Counted from the stretch's first letter, positions 20,828-32,694 are shown. The stretch is DNA of 64,000 nt from Candidatus Thiocaldithrix dubininis (GCA_029972135.1 CP124755.1:310001-374000), one strand, 5' to 3'. Notes: generated by a model not told the origin, from the sequence alone. Made by a program: numbers and translations.

Positions 20828-22707
20828 AGAAGCGTCGTCCCCTTAATTTACCCGTTTTAAAAGGACGGCGCTTATTTCTATTAATGTTTTTATTAGCGTT
20901 GTTAGGCATTTTATTAATTCGCGCTATTTGGATTGAAGTTTTCCAACAAGAAGAATTACAGCGGAAAGCAGATGCGCGTCAAACCAAAGATGTAATTGTG
21001 CCTGCCTATCGCGGCATGATTTTAGATCGAAATAATGAACCTTTAGCCGTTAGTTCGCCGGTGGTTTCGATTGCGGTTAATCCCAAGGAATTATTAAAAG
21101 TACGCGAAGAATGGCGACATGAAGATGCGGTGAATGCACAAACGCCCGCGCCTAAACCGCCTGAGAATACGCTTGAAACGACTACGAGCGTTACGCCTGA
21201 CACTATCAGCACCACGCTACAATCACCGACAAGTGTCTCCCGCTTTATTCAATTAGAAACGGTTTTACGCCGGATTGAGCAAGAGTTGGAATTGGCGGAT
21301 GGTGAATTGTTACAACGCTTAGAAGGGGCGGGTAATAAAAGCTTTTTCTATTTAGGTCGGCAATTAACTCCTGAAACCGCCGATGCCTTATTAGCGTCAA
21401 ATTTACCAAAAACCGTTAAAATTGAGGTAGAGCAGGGTTATCGGCGTTTTTATCCCTTGGGCGAAACGGCTGGGCATGTGTTAGGGCTTACCAATCTTGA
21501 AGGCAATGGGATTGAAGGCATTGAGCAAACCCAAAATACTTTGTTGGCGGGTAAGAACGGTAAAAAACGCGCGGTTCGTGATGGCAAAGGGCGTTTGGTG
21601 GAGAATGTCGAAAGTCTTGAAGATATGCAGCCCGGTCAAGATGTACGCATTACCTTGGATCGGCGCATTCAATATTTGGCGTATCGTGAATTAAAAAATC
21701 GTATTGTTGAATTGAATGCAAAGTCGGGTTCATTGGTGGTATTGGATGCGCATACGGGCGAAATTCTGGCAATGGCGAATTATCCCTCGTTTAATCCCAA
21801 TAATCGCAAAGACTTAGAGCCGAATTTATACCGTAATCGAGCGGTCACAGATAAAGCCGAACCGGGTTCAACCATTAAGCCTTTAACGTTAGCGGCTGCC
21901 TTAGAATCTCGTGCAATCGGCCCGGATGTTGAGATTAATACATCTCCGGGTAAGCTGCATTTTGGTAAATATATCGTCAAAGATAAAAAAGATTACGGCA
22001 CGATTAGCTTGCCAACCTTATTAGCAAAGTCTAGTAACGTGGGGGCAAGTCGTGTCGCATTACTCATGAATCCACGCGATCATTGGTTTTTTTTGACCAA
22101 GGTAGGCTTTGGACGCGTGCCCGATGCGGGCTTATCGGGGGAAACACCGGGCAAACTGACGAATTATACGGAGTGGAGCAAAGTTGACCGTGCCTCTCAT
22201 GGCTATGGTTATGGCTTGTCGGTAAGTTTATTGCAACTAGCGCATGCCTACGCACCCTTTGCAGCGAATGGGGTGTTGTTGCCAGTAACGGTTAATGTAC
22301 GTGAGAAACCAGTACAGGGGCAGCAAGTGATGACACCGGAAAATGCACGGGCGGTCTTACGTATGATGGAGGCCGTTGTAAGAGCGGGCGGTACAGGTGA
22401 AAAGGCAATGGTCGAGGGCTATCGCATTGCAGGAAAAACCGGCACAGCTTATAAATTTATTAATAATGCGTATCGTGATGACCGTTACTTAACCAGCTTT
22501 ATTGGCATTGCGCCCGCCAGCCGTCCGCGTTTAGTGGTGGCGGTACAAATTGATGAACCAAAAATTGAAGACAGTGGCGGTTTGGCCGCCGCGCCTGTGT
22601 TTTCCAAAGTAATGGCAGAAGCCTTACGTTTATTGGATATTCCACCCGATAATTTGCCGAAAATGAAATCAACAACTCAAGCAGCTAACACGGCAGGTAC
22701 ACCATGA
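20824..22707 (+). CDS. ftsI: Septal peptidoglycan transpeptidase FtsI (PBP3)
   Basis: A 627-residue class B penicillin-binding protein that crosslinks septal peptidoglycan with FtsW. GTG start; membrane helix at about 17-36; dimerisation domain; transpeptidase domain with nucleophile Ser349 in EPGSTIKP, the SSNVG motif, and KTGT at Lys538. After the ISIAVNPKEL strand the protein has a Pro/Thr/Ser-rich insertion at about 100-139 that E. coli FtsI lacks; length otherwise matches. Overlaps ftsL and murE by 4 bases each. Confidence 0.98.
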   Translation: MKKRRPLNLPVLKGRRLFLLMFLLALLGILLIRAIWIEVFQQEELQRKADARQTKDVIVPAYRGMILDRNNEPLAVSSPVVSIAVNPKELLKVREEWRHEDAVNAQTPAPKPPENTLETTTSVTPDTISTTLQSPTSVSRFIQLETVLRRIEQELELADGELLQRLEGAGNKSFFYLGRQLTPETADALLASNLPKTVKIEVEQGYRRFYPLGETAGHVLGLTNLEGNGIEGIEQTQNTLLAGKNGKKRAVRDGKGRLVENVESLEDMQPGQDVRITLDRRIQYLAYRELKNRIVELNAKSGSLVVLDAHTGEILAMANYPSFNPNNRKDLEPNLYRNRAVTDKAEPGSTIKPLTLAAALESRAIGPDVEINTSPGKLHFGKYIVKDKKDYGTISLPTLLAKSSNVGASRVALLMNPRDHWFFLTKVGFGRVPDAGLSGETPGKLTNYTEWSKVDRASHGYGYGLSVSLLQLAHAYAPFAANGVLLPVTVNVREKPVQGQQVMTPENARAVLRMMEAVVRAGGTGEKAMVEGYRIAGKTGTAYKFINNAYRDDRYLTSFIGIAPASRPRLVVAVQIDEPKIEDSGGLAAAPVFSKVMAEALRLLDIPPDNLPKMKSTTQAANTAGTP

Positions 22708-24203
22708 CACCTATGCTTTTATCAGACTTATTACGCGGTTGGGTGGCATACGCCCCTGATCTGAGTATTACGGGCTTAAGTTTAGATAACCGTAATCTAC
22801 AACCGGGAATGGTGTTTGTTGCCTTACGCGGCACGCAACAACACGGCTTGATTTATGCGCTGTCGGCAGCGGCAGCCGGTGCAGTTGCAATTCTGTATGA
22901 GCCGGAAGAAAACCTTAATTTGCCCAGTTTAGATATTCCCTTAATTCCAGTTGAACACTTGCGGGCGAATTTAGGGCTGATTGCAGCTCGGTTTTACGCC
23001 AAACCTAGCCAAGCGTTGTTTATGGTGGGGGTTACAGGGACAGATGGTAAAACTTCGGTAACACATTTTATTGCAGAAGCCTTAAATGCTGCGCAAGCGG
23101 ATTCAGCAGCCGTTATTGGCACATTAGGCTTAGGTGCACCCGGTTTACTTCAAACCGCAACGCATACCACGCCGGATGCGATTTCTGTACAAAAAGCTTT
23201 AGCCAACTTACAAGCGCAAAATTTTACTAGCGTGGCTATGGAAGTATCCTCGCATGCCTTGGATCAAGGGCGTGTGCAAGGAGTCGAATTTGATGTTGCG
23301 GTATTAACCAATCTAACCCGCGACCATTTGAATTATCACGGCACGGTGGCTGCTTATGCGGAGGCTAAACGTAAATTATTTCACTGGGCGAATTTAAAAG
23401 CTGTGGTGTTAAATTTAGATGATGCGTTTGGTAAACAATTAGCGGCTGAAATGGCGGCACAAGATTTACAAGTGATTGGCTATGGGGTAGGCACATTAGC
23501 CGATTATCCAACAGATAGTTTGGTAGCGAGCGATGCAGTTTTTGACCATAGCGGGATTCAAGCCACGGTGCATTGGCAAGGTCAACAAGCTGCCTTAACT
23601 GCGCCGGTGCTGGGGCAATTTAATTTGCATAATCTATTGGCTGCTTTAGGTACGTTATTAGCCAAGGGCATTGCATTTACCCAAGCCGTTAAATTATTAC
23701 AACATGTGTGGGTTGTACCTGGTCGTATGGAGCGGGTGGCTACTGCGAAAGCGGCTGAAAAATTAGTGGTGGTAGATTATGCCCATACCCCGGGTGCATT
23801 AGCGCAAGTGCTAACGGCTGTGCGGGCACATACCAAACGCCGTTTAATTTGTGTATTTGGCTGCGGTGGGGATCGTGATCGTGGCAAACGCCCTTTAATG
23901 GCGCAAACGGCTCAAGAGAATGCTGATTTTTTAATCATAACCGATGATAATCCCCGTACTGAATCAGCAAAACAAATATTTGGGGACATTATGGGCGGCA
24001 TTCAGCCAAATAGCACGATTCCCGTAACGTGGGAACATGACCGTGCGCAAGCGATTCGTCTCGCCATTCAACAAGCACAAGCCGGGGATACCGTGTTAAT
24101 TGCAGGCAAAGGGCATGAAACCGTGCAAATCTTAGCCGATCACACCGTGCCGTTTGATGACCGTGTACAAGCGGCGCAAGCCTTAAAGGAGTTCAGCCTA
24201 TGA
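22704..24203 (+). CDS. murE: UDP-MurNAc-L-Ala-D-Glu : meso-diaminopimelate ligase
   Basis: MurE adds the third residue of the stem peptide in the cytoplasm. The 499-residue protein has the Mur ligase N-terminal domain, ATP loop GVTGTDGKTS (109-118), HTTPDA substrate motif, EVSSHALDQGR, and the DDNPR motif near the C-terminus that marks meso-diaminopimelate rather than lysine specificity. ATGA overlaps on both sides show tight coupling with ftsI and murF. Confidence 0.98.
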   Translation: MTPMLLSDLLRGWVAYAPDLSITGLSLDNRNLQPGMVFVALRGTQQHGLIYALSAAAAGAVAILYEPEENLNLPSLDIPLIPVEHLRANLGLIAARFYAKPSQALFMVGVTGTDGKTSVTHFIAEALNAAQADSAAVIGTLGLGAPGLLQTATHTTPDAISVQKALANLQAQNFTSVAMEVSSHALDQGRVQGVEFDVAVLTNLTRDHLNYHGTVAAYAEAKRKLFHWANLKAVVLNLDDAFGKQLAAEMAAQDLQVIGYGVGTLADYPTDSLVASDAVFDHSGIQATVHWQGQQAALTAPVLGQFNLHNLLAALGTLLAKGIAFTQAVKLLQHVWVVPGRMERVATAKAAEKLVVVDYAHTPGALAQVLTAVRAHTKRRLICVFGCGGDRDRGKRPLMAQTAQENADFLIITDDNPRTESAKQIFGDIMGGIQPNSTIPVTWEHDRAQAIRLAIQQAQAGDTVLIAGKGHETVQILADHTVPFDDRVQAAQALKEFSL

Positions 24204-25543
24204 CATGGTTAACCTTGTCTGACATTGCAGCAATGACGCAAGGGCGTTTAGTTGGTGACGATGTAGCGATTGAACGGGTGGAACGCGATTCACGGCAAGC
24301 TCAAGCGGGTGATTTATTTCTGGCGCTGGCTGGGGAACGTTTTGATGCACATGATTTTGTGCCGCAAATCGTGGGTAAAGCCTCGGCGGCTTTAGTCTCG
24401 CGCCCGATTGAGGCAGCCATTCCGCAAGTTGTGGTGGATGATGTGCGTTTAGCGTTAGGGCGTTTAGCGGCGGCTTGGCGGCAGACTTATACGCATCCCG
24501 TTATTGGTTTAACCGGCTCGAATGGCAAAACCACGCTAAAAGAAATGCTTACCGCGATTTTGTCGGTACAAGGGCAAACCCTCGCTACGATTGGCAATTT
24601 AAATAATGATATTGGTATGCCGTTAACGTTGCTACGTTTACGGGCGACGGATGCCTATGCCGTCATTGAAATGGGCTCTAATCACTTTGGTGAGATTCAC
24701 TATTTAACGCAAATTGCTAAACCAACCGTTGCTATTTTGAATAACGCGGGGGCCGCGCACTTAGAGCATTTTGGCGATATAGCGGGTGTTGCTCGTGAAA
24801 AAGGCGATATTTTTCAAGGTTTAAGTGCCGATGGGATTGCTATTATTAACGCGGATGATGCCTATGCTGATTATTGGCGTGGTTTAAATACAAGCCGCCC
24901 GGTATTGAGTTTTGGTTTCAGCCCGACTGCGGATGTGCGTGGCAGTATCAATGCTAATAATGAATTGTTGATTCATTATCAAGGGCAAAGCCTAGCGGTG
25001 CAGTTAAAATTATTAGGGCAACATAATCAATTAAATGCCTTAGCGGCTAGCGCAGGTGCATTGGCGTTAGGGTTGGATTTGCCAACAATTAAACAAGGCT
25101 TGGAAACTTTACAGTCGGTCAAGGGTCGATTAAATCCTAAGCAAGGTTTACATGGCGGTTTAGTGATTGATGATACTTACAATGCCAACCCAACATCGAC
25201 TGCCGCAGCGGTCAATGTGTTAGCGGGTTTAAAAGGTCAACGCGTTATGGTATTGGGCGATATGGGCGAATTGGGCAATAACGAGGCTGAATTACACCAA
25301 GCGATTGGCACACAAGCTGCACAGTTGGGCATTGAACAGTTTTACAGTCTCGGCAAACTCAGCCGCTATGCAAGCCAAGCCTTTGGCGAGCAAGCACAGG
25401 CTTTTCAAGATATTGACGCTTTGATTAGCGCTTTAACAGCAAATTTAACAACAGATTGTCAGGTATTAGTCAAAGGCTCTCGTTCAGCACGTATGGAACG
25501 TGTGGTGGAGGCTTTGCTAACGACCCATAAGGAGGCGGCATAA
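24200..25543 (+). CDS. murF: UDP-MurNAc-tripeptide : D-Ala-D-Ala ligase
   Basis: MurF completes the UDP-MurNAc-pentapeptide. 447 residues with the ATP loop [10 protein letters not shown] (103-112), [25 protein letters not shown], the [12 protein letters not shown] strand and [10 protein letters not shown] in the C-terminal domain, all standard. The stop overlaps the mraY start as TAATG. Confidence 0.98.
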   Translation: MTWLTLSDIAAMTQGRLVGDDVAIERVERDSRQAQAGDLFLALAGERFDAHDFVPQIVGKASAALVSRPIEAAIPQVVVDDVRLALGRLAAAWRQTYTHPVIGLTGSNGKTTLKEMLTAILSVQGQTLATIGNLNNDIGMPLTLLRLRATDAYAVIEMGSNHFGEIHYLTQIAKPTVAILNNAGAAHLEHFGDIAGVAREKGDIFQGLSADGIAIINADDAYADYWRGLNTSRPVLSFGFSPTADVRGSINANNELLIHYQGQSLAVQLKLLGQHNQLNALAASAGALALGLDLPTIKQGLETLQSVKGRLNPKQGLHGGLVIDDTYNANPTSTAAAVNVLAGLKGQRVMVLGDMGELGNNEAELHQAIGTQAAQLGIEQFYSLGKLSRYASQAFGEQAQAFQDIDALISALTANLTTDCQVLVKGSRSARMERVVEALLTTHKEAA

Positions 25544-26649
25544 TGCTGGTTTGGTTATTTGAATATCTCAGCAACCATGTGTATAGCGGATTTAGTGTTT
25601 TTCAATATTTAACCCTGCGGGCTATTTTGGGTTTATTGACGGCACTATTCATTGCGTTATGGACGGGCCCTAGCATGATTCGCGCCTTAACTCGTTTGAA
25701 AATTGGGCAATATATTCGAGAAGATGGCCCCCAACATCAAATGAAAGCCGGTACGCCAACGATGGGCGGGGTGATGATTATCTTAGCGATTGCAGTCGCT
25801 ACCTTGTTATGGGCAGATTTAAGCAACCGTTATATTTGGGTATCGTTATTTGTAACGCTCGGTTTTGGCTTGGTGGGCGGTTTAGATGATTATATCAAGC
25901 TGAAAATGCGCCGGAATTTAGGGCTTACGGCTAAGCAGAAATACATCGGTTTAACGCTCATTGGTTTAATGGCGGCCATTTTCTTATACACGATTGCACC
26001 TAAGCCGACTTATCCGGGCGAAGTTATTCCTGAAACGACCTTGTATTTTCCCTTCTTAAAAGATGTTTATTGGCCACTGGGTATTTTGTTTATTCCGTGG
26101 GTGTATTTGGTCATTGTGGGTGCAAGTAACGCCGTTAACTTAACCGATGGCTTAGACGGCTTAGCGATTATGCCGACCATTATGGTAGCAGGCGGTTTGG
26201 GTATTTTTGCCTATGCCAGCGGCAATGCGAATATTGCGCAATATTTAGGTGTGCCTAAGATTCCCGGTGCAGGTGAATTATTGGTCTTTTGCGCGGCAAT
26301 TTTTGGCGCAGGTTTAGGCTTTTTGTGGTTTAACACCTATCCCGCACAAGTGTTTATGGGCGATGTTGGTGCATTAGCGTTAGGTGCAGCTTTAGGCATT
26401 GTAGCGGTGATTGTGCGCCAGGAAATTGTCTTAGCCATTATGGGCGGTGTGTTTGTGTTAGAAACCTTATCGGTGATTATGCAAGTCGGTTATTTCAAAC
26501 TTACCGGCGGTAAGCGAATTTTCCGTATGGCACCGTTACACCATCACTATGAGAAAAAAGGCTGGCCCGAACCTCGCGTGATTGTGCGCTTTTGGATTAT
26601 TACCGTAATTCTGGTCATGATTGGTTTAAGTAGTTTAAAAATTCGCTAG
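25543..26649 (+). CDS. mraY: Phospho-MurNAc-pentapeptide transferase
   Basis: MraY attaches phospho-MurNAc-pentapeptide to undecaprenyl phosphate, making lipid I at the inner membrane. 368 residues, about ten membrane helices, with the hallmark [23 protein letters not shown] (Asp-rich catalytic loop), [11 protein letters not shown] and [11 protein letters not shown] segments. Length and motifs are canonical. Confidence 0.98.
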   Translation: MLVWLFEYLSNHVYSGFSVFQYLTLRAILGLLTALFIALWTGPSMIRALTRLKIGQYIREDGPQHQMKAGTPTMGGVMIILAIAVATLLWADLSNRYIWVSLFVTLGFGLVGGLDDYIKLKMRRNLGLTAKQKYIGLTLIGLMAAIFLYTIAPKPTYPGEVIPETTLYFPFLKDVYWPLGILFIPWVYLVIVGASNAVNLTDGLDGLAIMPTIMVAGGLGIFAYASGNANIAQYLGVPKIPGAGELLVFCAAIFGAGLGFLWFNTYPAQVFMGDVGALALGAALGIVAVIVRQEIVLAIMGGVFVLETLSVIMQVGYFKLTGGKRIFRMAPLHHHYEKKGWPEPRVIVRFWIITVILVMIGLSSLKIR

Positions 26650-26660
26650 GAATACAAAAA

Positions 26661-28001
26661 ATGACAACAGCATGGCAAACCTTGGTGGTCGGTTTAGGGC
26701 AAACGGGTTTATCCGTGGTGAATTATTTAGCAAAGCGCAGCATTGGTTTTGCAGTGGTGGATAGCCGTGAAAATCCGCCGGGTAAAGACGAATTATTACA
26801 GCGTTATCCCAACGTTGAGCATTATTTTGGCGCGTTTGCCCAAGCACAGCCATTGTTTCAAGCGGCTAATACCTTAATCGTGAGTCCGGGCATTGCGATT
26901 GCCACAGCGGAAATTCATGCGGCTCAACAACGCGGCGCAGCCATTATTGGCGATATTGAATTATTCGTGCGTGAAGCCCAAGCGCCCATTGTTGCGATTA
27001 CTGGCTCGAATGGTAAAAGTACCGTTACCACGTTAGTTGAACTCATGGCTAAAACCGCAGGCGTGCAAGCCTATGCAGGGGGCAATTTGGGCTATAGCGC
27101 GTTGGATTTATTAGAACAGCCTGTGCCTGATTTATATGTTATGGAGTTATCAAGCTTTCAACTGGAAACCACCCATTCCTTAAAAGCGATTTCTGCGGTG
27201 GTATTAAATGTCAGCGAAGACCATTTAGACCGTTACGCCAGTTACGCCGATTATGCGGCAGCCAAGCAAGTGGTGTATCAGCATTGCCAATGTGCGGTCG
27301 TGAATCGGGATGATGCGTTAGTGATGCAAATGTTGGCAAACAGTAACTATGCCAGTAGCGTCAGTTTCGGTTTAGATGTACCTGATGTTGGGCAATATGG
27401 CGTGCGTGAACATGAGGGGCAGCGTTGGTTAGCCAAAGGTGAAACCTTGTTATTAGCCGCCAACGAAATGAAATTACCCGGCGAACATAATATTGCCAAC
27501 GCCTTAGCTTCATTAGCTCTAGGTGAAGCGGCGGGTATTCCCTTGTTAGGTATGTTGCAAGCCTTACGTGAATTTACCGGCTTAAAACACCGTACCCAAT
27601 GGGTACGTGAACGCAAGGCTGTGAGTTGGTATAACGATTCTAAGGGCACGAATGTCGGCGCGACCTTAGCCGCTTTGGCAGGTTTACCGGGTAAGACCGT
27701 GTTAATTGCCGGGGGGCAAGGTAAAGGCGCAGATTTTAGTCCCTTACGTGCTGTGTCTGCGGAAAAAGCCCGTGCCTTAGTGTTAATGGGCGAAGATCGC
27801 GGGTTAATTGCCGAAGCAGTACAAGGTTATGCCCCTTATGTATTTGCACAAGATATGGCAGAAGCGGTAACGCTAGCCGCCGATTTAGCACAGCCCGGCG
27901 ATAATGTGTTGTTATCACCTGCTTGTGCCAGTTTCGATATGTTTAAAGGCTATGCGCATCGTGGCGATGTCTTTACGCAATTAGTACAGGCATTGCCATG
28001 A
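26661..28001 (+). CDS. murD: UDP-MurNAc-L-Ala : D-glutamate ligase
   Basis: MurD adds D-glutamate to UDP-MurNAc-L-alanine. 446 residues with the Rossmann-like N-terminus (VVGLGQTGLSVVNYL), ATP loop AITGSNGKST (112-121), GGNLGYSALDLL, ELSSFQLETT, NDSKGTNVGAT and SPACASFDMF. It starts 11 bases after mraY and overlaps ftsW by 4 bases. Confidence 0.98.
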   Translation: MTTAWQTLVVGLGQTGLSVVNYLAKRSIGFAVVDSRENPPGKDELLQRYPNVEHYFGAFAQAQPLFQAANTLIVSPGIAIATAEIHAAQQRGAAIIGDIELFVREAQAPIVAITGSNGKSTVTTLVELMAKTAGVQAYAGGNLGYSALDLLEQPVPDLYVMELSSFQLETTHSLKAISAVVLNVSEDHLDRYASYADYAAAKQVVYQHCQCAVVNRDDALVMQMLANSNYASSVSFGLDVPDVGQYGVREHEGQRWLAKGETLLLAANEMKLPGEHNIANALASLALGEAAGIPLLGMLQALREFTGLKHRTQWVRERKAVSWYNDSKGTNVGATLAALAGLPGKTVLIAGGQGKGADFSPLRAVSAEKARALVLMGEDRGLIAEAVQGYAPYVFAQDMAEAVTLAADLAQPGDNVLLSPACASFDMFKGYAHRGDVFTQLVQALP

Positions 28002-29233
28002 ATTTACGTGACACCGGTACGACTTTACAACAATTTAGCAGCACCCCTTGGTCACGTTACCTTGACCGAGATTTAATGTTGGTATTGTTTGCCTTATTAG
28101 GCATTGGCATTGTCATGCTGGGGTCAGCGTCCTTATGGGTTGCCGATAAGCAATATCAAAACGCTTATTACTACTTACAACGGCAATTGGGGTTTTTAGG
28201 CATTGGTTTATGTCTTGCCTTACTCATCTATCAAGTCCGCCTTGATTTTTGGCGGGGTTTAGGTGTTTGGTTATTGCCTGCTGTTCTGGTGCTTTTAGTC
28301 TTAGTGTTGATTCCGGGCATTGGTAAAAATATTAAAGGCAGTTATCGCTGGATTGATTTGGGCTTTATGAATTTGCAAGTGTCTGAAGTCGCTAAGCTCA
28401 TTATGCTGTTGTATTTGTCCGGTTATATGATTCGCCACGGAAAAAAGCTGGCAACTTCACCCTCTTATGAACCCTTAGTGATCCCCTTAGTGGTACTAGG
28501 GGTGATTGGCGGTTTGTTATTAATTGAACCCGATTTTGGCTCAACCGTCATTATTCTAGTCAGTGGTTTAGCCTTATTATTTTTAGGCGGTGTGCCGCTC
28601 AAACGCTTAGGCCTATTACTAGGCGGTGCATTAATCATTATGATTCCTGCCTCTTTTTGGGGGTATCGCGGGGCGCGCTGGCAAGCCTTATTCAATCCGT
28701 GGGAATATGAAACCGATCAGGGTTATCAAACCGTACACGCCCTATTAGCGATTGGTGACGGCGGTTGGTTTGGGCAAGGTTTGGGCGGTAGCGTACAAAA
28801 GTTATTCTATTTACCCGAAGCGCATAACGACTTCATTTTTGCCGTATTGGCCGAAGAATTCGGTTTCTTAGGTATTTTAGCGGTACTGGCGTTATATGCA
28901 TTGCTGGTGTATCGCAGTTTTTATATTGGTTTTCAGGCGGATAAGCACAGTCAACATTACGGGGCTTATATCGCCTACGGCATGGGCTTTTGGTTGGGTT
29001 TACAAGTCATTTTAAATATTGGCGTAAATTTGGCGGTCTTTCCACCGAAAGGCTTAACTTTACCGCTGATGAGTTATGGCGGTAGTAGCTTAATTGTTGC
29101 TTTGATGGGCATTGCTTTAGTTATGCGGGTACATCGCGAAACCCAAATTGCCCAATTCGGTCTACCCGAAAAGAAAGCCAAAAATACTTCTCGCACAGGA
29201 AAAACAGTTAGGAGAATAGTGCGTGGACTCTAA
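27998..29233 (+). CDS. ftsW: Septal peptidoglycan glycosyltransferase FtsW
   Basis: A SEDS-family polymerase that makes septal glycan strands with FtsI. 411 residues and about ten membrane helices. The periplasmic loop with GYQTVHALLAIGDGGWFGQGLGGS and the PEAHNDFIFAVLAEEFG motif are diagnostic, as is LPLMSYGGSSL near the end. A basic tail ([19 protein letters not shown]) is cytoplasmic. The last 11 bases overlap the murG start. Confidence 0.98.
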   Translation: MNLRDTGTTLQQFSSTPWSRYLDRDLMLVLFALLGIGIVMLGSASLWVADKQYQNAYYYLQRQLGFLGIGLCLALLIYQVRLDFWRGLGVWLLPAVLVLLVLVLIPGIGKNIKGSYRWIDLGFMNLQVSEVAKLIMLLYLSGYMIRHGKKLATSPSYEPLVIPLVVLGVIGGLLLIEPDFGSTVIILVSGLALLFLGGVPLKRLGLLLGGALIIMIPASFWGYRGARWQALFNPWEYETDQGYQTVHALLAIGDGGWFGQGLGGSVQKLFYLPEAHNDFIFAVLAEEFGFLGILAVLALYALLVYRSFYIGFQADKHSQHYGAYIAYGMGFWLGLQVILNIGVNLAVFPPKGLTLPLMSYGGSSLIVALMGIALVMRVHRETQIAQFGLPEKKAKNTSRTGKTVRRIVRGL

Positions 29234-30344
29234 GCAAACAAAACGTCCGGTTTTAATTACCGCAGGTGGTACAGGTGGGCATGTTTACCCCGGTTTAGCC
29301 GTCGCAAGGGCATTGATGGCGCAGAATATTCCGGTGATTTGGATGGGTACACATAAAGGCTTAGAAGCGCGTGTGATTCCCGAAGCGGGTATTGAAATGG
29401 CATGGCTGGATGTGGCAGGCGTGCGCGGTAAAGGCTTAATGACCTTATTGGTTGCACCGATTAATCTGACTCGTGCGTTGATTCAATCCATTGGTATTAT
29501 GCGCAAACATAAACCCGCTGCGGTATTGGGTATGGGCGGCTTCGTCGCAGGACCGGGAGGTTTAGTGGCTGCTTTAATGGGTAAGCCGGTGGTGATTCAC
29601 GAGCAAAACGCGGTGGCAGGTTTAACCAATAAATTATTATCGAAGGTGTGTCGGCGTGTCTTAGAAGGTTTTCCGGGGACGTTTCCTGCCAGTCATAAGG
29701 TATTAGCCACGGGCAATCCGGTACGTTTGGATATTGCCAGCTTACCCGCTCCGGCGGAACGTATGGCAGCGCGAGCACATGAACCCCTGCATATTTTAAT
29801 CGTCGGTGGTAGTTTGGGGGCGCAAGCCTTAAATAGTTTAGTGCCACAAGCTTTAGCACAATTGAAAGTAGCGCAAGTTCCGTTGGTTAGGCATCAAGCA
29901 GGCGTTAAACATATTGAGGATGCGCAACAACAGTACGCTAAAGCCGGTGTGCAAGCAGAAGTCATGCCATTTATTGAAGATATGGCAGAGGCGTATGCAT
30001 GGGCAGATTTAATTATTTGTCGCGCGGGTGCATTAACCATTGCGGAAGTGGCCGCAGCGGGTGTGGCTTCTATTCTGATTCCATTTCCACATGCAGTTGA
30101 TGATCATCAAACCGCTAATGCCCATTATTTAGCCGATAACGGGGCAGCGGTATTAGTTCAACAACGCGATGTAGATGCTGATAAATTAACTGAGCTTTTA
30201 CAAAGCTTGGTATCAGACCGCAGTCAATTATTACAAATGGCGCGAACCGCTCGCCAATTAGCTAAACCTCAAGCCACTGCACAAGTTGCGGCTATCTGTG
30301 CCACTTATGCAGGTTATGATTTTAATAATTCAACAGGACAATAA
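29223..30344 (+). CDS. murG: Lipid II synthase MurG
   Basis: MurG transfers GlcNAc from UDP-GlcNAc to lipid I on the inner face of the membrane. 373 residues, GTG start inside the ftsW end, with the glycine-rich loops [15 protein letters not shown] (14-28) and [33 protein letters not shown], and the UDP-GlcNAc segment [15 protein letters not shown]. Canonical glycosyltransferase family 28. Confidence 0.98.
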   Translation: MDSKQTKRPVLITAGGTGGHVYPGLAVARALMAQNIPVIWMGTHKGLEARVIPEAGIEMAWLDVAGVRGKGLMTLLVAPINLTRALIQSIGIMRKHKPAAVLGMGGFVAGPGGLVAALMGKPVVIHEQNAVAGLTNKLLSKVCRRVLEGFPGTFPASHKVLATGNPVRLDIASLPAPAERMAARAHEPLHILIVGGSLGAQALNSLVPQALAQLKVAQVPLVRHQAGVKHIEDAQQQYAKAGVQAEVMPFIEDMAEAYAWADLIICRAGALTIAEVAAAGVASILIPFPHAVDDHQTANAHYLADNGAAVLVQQRDVDADKLTELLQSLVSDRSQLLQMARTARQLAKPQATAQVAAICATYAGYDFNNSTGQ

Positions 30345-30346
30345 CC

Positions 30347-31783
30347 ATGAAATTAGGCAGCGATCAACTCGCACGCAAACGCATTAACCGCTTACATTTT
30401 GTCGGCATTGGTGGTGCAGGTATGGGCGGCATTGCCGAAGTCGTGGCGAATTTGGGGTATAGCGTATCAGGTTCAGATTTAGCCGAAAATACCATGACAC
30501 GGCGCTTACAATCATTAGGCGTACAAGTGTTTAAAGGGCATGCAGCGGAACATGCCGAAGGCGCAGATGTATTAGTCGTGTCGACTGCGATTGATCCTAC
30601 CAATCCTGAAATTATTGTGGCGCGTGAAAAGCGTATTCCGATTGTGCGTCGGGCTGAAATGTTGGCGGAGTTAATGCGCTTTCGCCATGGGATTGCGGTC
30701 GCAGGCACACATGGCAAAACCACGACCACCAGTTTAACCACCAGCTTATTAGTTGAAGGCGGCTTAGACCCAACTTATGTGATTGGCGGCAAACTGAATA
30801 GCTCAGCCAGTAACTCTAAATTAGGCACGGGCGAATATTTAGTAGCCGAAGCTGATGAAAGCGATGCTTCATTTTTGCATTTGCAACCCATGATTGCGGT
30901 GGTTACCAATATCGACGCGGATCATATGGAAACCTACGGCGGGGATTTTGAAAAATTAAAACAAACCTTCGTTGAATTTTTACACCATTTACCGTTTTAC
31001 GGCTTAGCCGTGTTATGTGTGGATGATGCGCATGTGCGTGAGATTTTGCCGAACGTTAATCGCCCCGTTGTAACGTATGGTATTGATCAAGACGATGCGG
31101 ATTTATGCGCAACCAATGTGCGTTATACCGGCACGCAAAGCTGTTATACCGTGAAATGTAAACGTTCCGGGCGTGAGTTAGAGGTGGTATTGAATCTACC
31201 GGGACGGCATAACATTTTAAACTCGTTAGCCGCAATGGCGATTGCAATGGAGTTAGATGTAGCGGATGACGCGATCCTAGCCGGTTTGCGTAAGTTTGAT
31301 GGGGTTGGGCGTCGCTTCCAAATGTACGGCGATATTAACTTTGGTAAAGGAATTGCCACATTAGTTGACGATTATGGGCATCATCCGCGTGAAATGCAGG
31401 CTACACTTAATGCTATGCGTAATGCTTGGCCAGAACGCCGTTTAGTACTTGTTTTTCAACCACATCGTTATACGCGTACACGGGATTTATTTGAGGATTT
31501 TGCACAAATTCTGTCAGAAACCGATGTACTGATTTTAATGGATGTGTATGCCGCTAGTGAAAAGCCCATTCCGGGTGCAGATGGGCGAGCATTAGCTAGA
31601 GCCATTCGTATTCGTGGCAAGGTTGATCCTATTTTTGTGGCAGATGTAGAAGATGTTCCCGGTGTTTTGAAACAGATATTACAAAATGGGGATGTTATTT
31701 TAACCCAAGGGGCTGGTAGTGTGGGGGCATTAGCCGCCAGTTTACCAGAAGCATTAATTGTAAAAGGGCAAGGGGCTAATTAA
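30347..31783 (+). CDS. murC: UDP-MurNAc : L-alanine ligase
   Basis: MurC adds the first stem-peptide residue. 478 residues with [13 protein letters not shown] near the N-terminus, ATP loop [10 protein letters not shown] (119-128), EADESDASF, the [14 protein letters not shown] segment and [13 protein letters not shown] ends at a TAATG overlap with ddl. Order murG-murC-ddl-ftsQ-ftsA-ftsZ is the gammaproteobacterial standard. Confidence 0.98.
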   Translation: MKLGSDQLARKRINRLHFVGIGGAGMGGIAEVVANLGYSVSGSDLAENTMTRRLQSLGVQVFKGHAAEHAEGADVLVVSTAIDPTNPEIIVAREKRIPIVRRAEMLAELMRFRHGIAVAGTHGKTTTTSLTTSLLVEGGLDPTYVIGGKLNSSASNSKLGTGEYLVAEADESDASFLHLQPMIAVVTNIDADHMETYGGDFEKLKQTFVEFLHHLPFYGLAVLCVDDAHVREILPNVNRPVVTYGIDQDDADLCATNVRYTGTQSCYTVKCKRSGRELEVVLNLPGRHNILNSLAAMAIAMELDVADDAILAGLRKFDGVGRRFQMYGDINFGKGIATLVDDYGHHPREMQATLNAMRNAWPERRLVLVFQPHRYTRTRDLFEDFAQILSETDVLILMDVYAASEKPIPGADGRALARAIRIRGKVDPIFVADVEDVPGVLKQILQNGDVILTQGAGSVGALAASLPEALIVKGQGAN

Positions 31784-32694
31784 TGGATACTAAAAAATTC
31801 GGTAAAGTCGCTGTGTTGTATGGGGGATGGTCAGCCGAGCGTCCGGTTTCACTGAAAAGTGGTGCGGCCGTATTACAAGCCTTACAAGAAGCGGGCGTGG
31901 ATGCACATGGCATTGATGTGGATCGTAACATTATTCAAGTGTTGCAAACGGGGCAGTTTGATCGAGTCTTTAATATATTGCACGGTGCAGGCGGCGAAGA
32001 TGGCGTCTTACAAGGTGCATTAGAAATACTCGGATTACCTTACACAGGGTGTGGAGTCATGGCATCTGCCTTGAGTATGGATAAACTCATGACCAAACGG
32101 GTTTGGTTAGGCGCGGGTTTGCCCACTCCAGCTTATCGAATTTTAAATAAAGAGACAGATTTTCAGCAGGTCATCAATGAGCTGGGTCTGCCGCTAATGG
32201 TAAAGCCTGCAACCGAAGGCTCAAGTATTGGCCTATCTAAGGTAAAACGTGCTGAAGATTTAGCTGAAGCCTATGCGAAAGCCGCAAGCTGTAGTAAAAC
32301 GGTCATCGCAGAACAATGGATTACAGGGGCGGAATATACTGCTGGAATTTTAGACGGACAGACTTTGCCATTAATTCGTCTAGAAGTGCCCGGTGAATTC
32401 TATGACTATGAAGCCAAATACCTTAGAGATGACACTCGCTATCATTGTCCTTGTGGTTTAAATCCAGAAGATGAAGCTGCCATGCAGTCGCTTGCCTTAC
32501 AAGCATTTGCGGCGGTGGGCGGACGCGGTTGGGGACGGGTCGATCTGATGCGTGACCAACAAGGTAAGGCTTGGTTAATTGAAGTGAATACAAATCCGGG
32601 TATGACAGATCATAGTTTAGTGCCAATGGGGGCACGCGCCATTGGTCTCGATTTTCCAGCGCTGGTGTTACGTATATTGGAGACAACGCTTTAA
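31783..32694 (+). CDS. ddlB: D-alanine : D-alanine ligase
   Basis: An ATP-grasp enzyme making the D-Ala-D-Ala dipeptide used by MurF. 303 residues; [18 protein letters not shown] at the N-terminus, [37 protein letters not shown], and the metal-binding [15 protein letters not shown] near the end. DdlB-type by length and position in the dcw cluster. TAATG overlap with ftsQ. Confidence 0.97.
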   Translation: MDTKKFGKVAVLYGGWSAERPVSLKSGAAVLQALQEAGVDAHGIDVDRNIIQVLQTGQFDRVFNILHGAGGEDGVLQGALEILGLPYTGCGVMASALSMDKLMTKRVWLGAGLPTPAYRILNKETDFQQVINELGLPLMVKPATEGSSIGLSKVKRAEDLAEAYAKAASCSKTVIAEQWITGAEYTAGILDGQTLPLIRLEVPGEFYDYEAKYLRDDTRYHCPCGLNPEDEAAMQSLALQAFAAVGGRGWGRVDLMRDQQGKAWLIEVNTNPGMTDHSLVPMGARAIGLDFPALVLRILETTL

